The translations under genes were made by a program, and so were the position numbers. The notes below the pieces were generated by a model, which saw nothing but the letters and a program-made list of their open reading frames with translations, was not told the DNA's origin and searched no databases. DNA of 5,332 nt from Actinomycetota bacterium. Its GTDB lineage: Bacteria; Actinomycetota; Acidimicrobiia; Spongiisociales; UBA11373. The DNA lies in assembly GCA_003486285.1 (NCBI GenBank), contig DNGH01000290.1, positions 1-5,332 on the forward strand. The letters run 5' to 3'. Of the stretch, positions 5,185 through 5,332 are shown in pieces. Positions within the stretch are counted from its first letter, which is position 1; every line of letters starts with the position of its first letter.

Positions 5185-5332
5185 CCCATCCCCAAGACAC
5201 CCTCCCCGAGCCGTTGCGGACCTGGTCGGCCGACCTGGTCGCCGAGGTCGTCGCCCCGCTCGAGTCTTCCCGGGTCGCCGGCATCGCCGCCGGAGCCGCA
5301 GCCGCCGCAACCACCGCTGGGGTGGGCGCGGG
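5181..5332 (+). CDS. Unrecognised Ala-rich protein translationally coupled to the sigma factor, 5' part only
   Basis: Fifty residues are visible before the window ends. The GTG start shares GTGA with the sigma stop and has a good GAGGAG in front. Residues 1-33 are polar and contain PEPLRTWSADLVAEVVAPLES (9-29), likely helical. From ~33 an uncharged Gly/Ala-rich stretch follows (AGIAAGAAAAATTAGVGAG, 33-51), which could be a membrane segment or a disordered linker. Genes placed like this behind ECF sigma factors are often membrane anti-sigma factors. The visible part shows no HxxxCxxC zinc motif, so that role is inferred from position only. Confidence 0.6.
   Translation, partial: MTHPQDTLPEPLRTWSADLVAEVVAPLESSRVAGIAAGAAAAATTAGVGA

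Noticed and set aside
4621..5310. Minus-strand open frame opposite the sigma factor gene.
   Set aside because: Arg/Gly-rich translation with no motif; the plus strand carries clear sigma regions 2 and 4.

Overview
The window is GC-rich and densely coding, with GTG starts, alanine/arginine-rich proteins and a threonine-rich linker. It also carries a LytR-CpsA-Psr (LCP) cell-wall ligase. Together these point to a high-GC Gram-positive, i.e. an actinomycete; the Thr-rich linker style and the PGLGQ-type membrane head make me lean to an Acidimicrobiia-like lineage. That placement is inference. I see no phage, transposon, CRISPR or RNA gene, and no gene-free stretch longer than about 100 bases.

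Left part, minus strand. Bases 1-473 hold the first ~158 residues of a PLP-dependent beta-eliminating lyase of the tyrosine phenol-lyase/tryptophanase family, with active-site features closer to tyrosine phenol-lyase. The gene runs off the left edge. Upstream of it, after a 103-base gap, lies a complete secreted penicillin-binding/class A beta-lactamase-fold serine hydrolase (577-1842) with an added C-terminal actinobacterial domain. The gap contains a near-perfect 13-bp inverted repeat directly after the hydrolase stop codon and a strong Shine-Dalgarno for the lyase.

Right part, plus strand. A 96-base divergent intergenic region (1843-1938) separates the hydrolase from a plus-strand run of four genes. 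These are a multi-pass membrane LCP ligase (1939-3501), a ferritin-like diiron protein of the VioB/RebD iminophenyl-pyruvate dimer synthase family (3508-4569), an ECF-type RNA polymerase sigma factor (4612-5184), and the start of an unrecognised Ala-rich protein overlapping the sigma gene by 4 bases (5181-end). The first two are 6 bases apart and very likely co-transcribed. The sigma gene follows after 42 bases.

How they may work together: the serine hydrolase and the LCP ligase are both envelope proteins arranged divergently, so a shared cell-wall theme is reasonable. The VioB-like protein is the odd one: no amino-acid oxidase or other indole-pigment gene is visible beside it. The only aromatic-amino-acid enzyme is the lyase about 3 kb away on the other strand, and a link between them is speculative. 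The last pair looks like a sigma factor followed by its regulator or target, but the partner is too truncated to identify.
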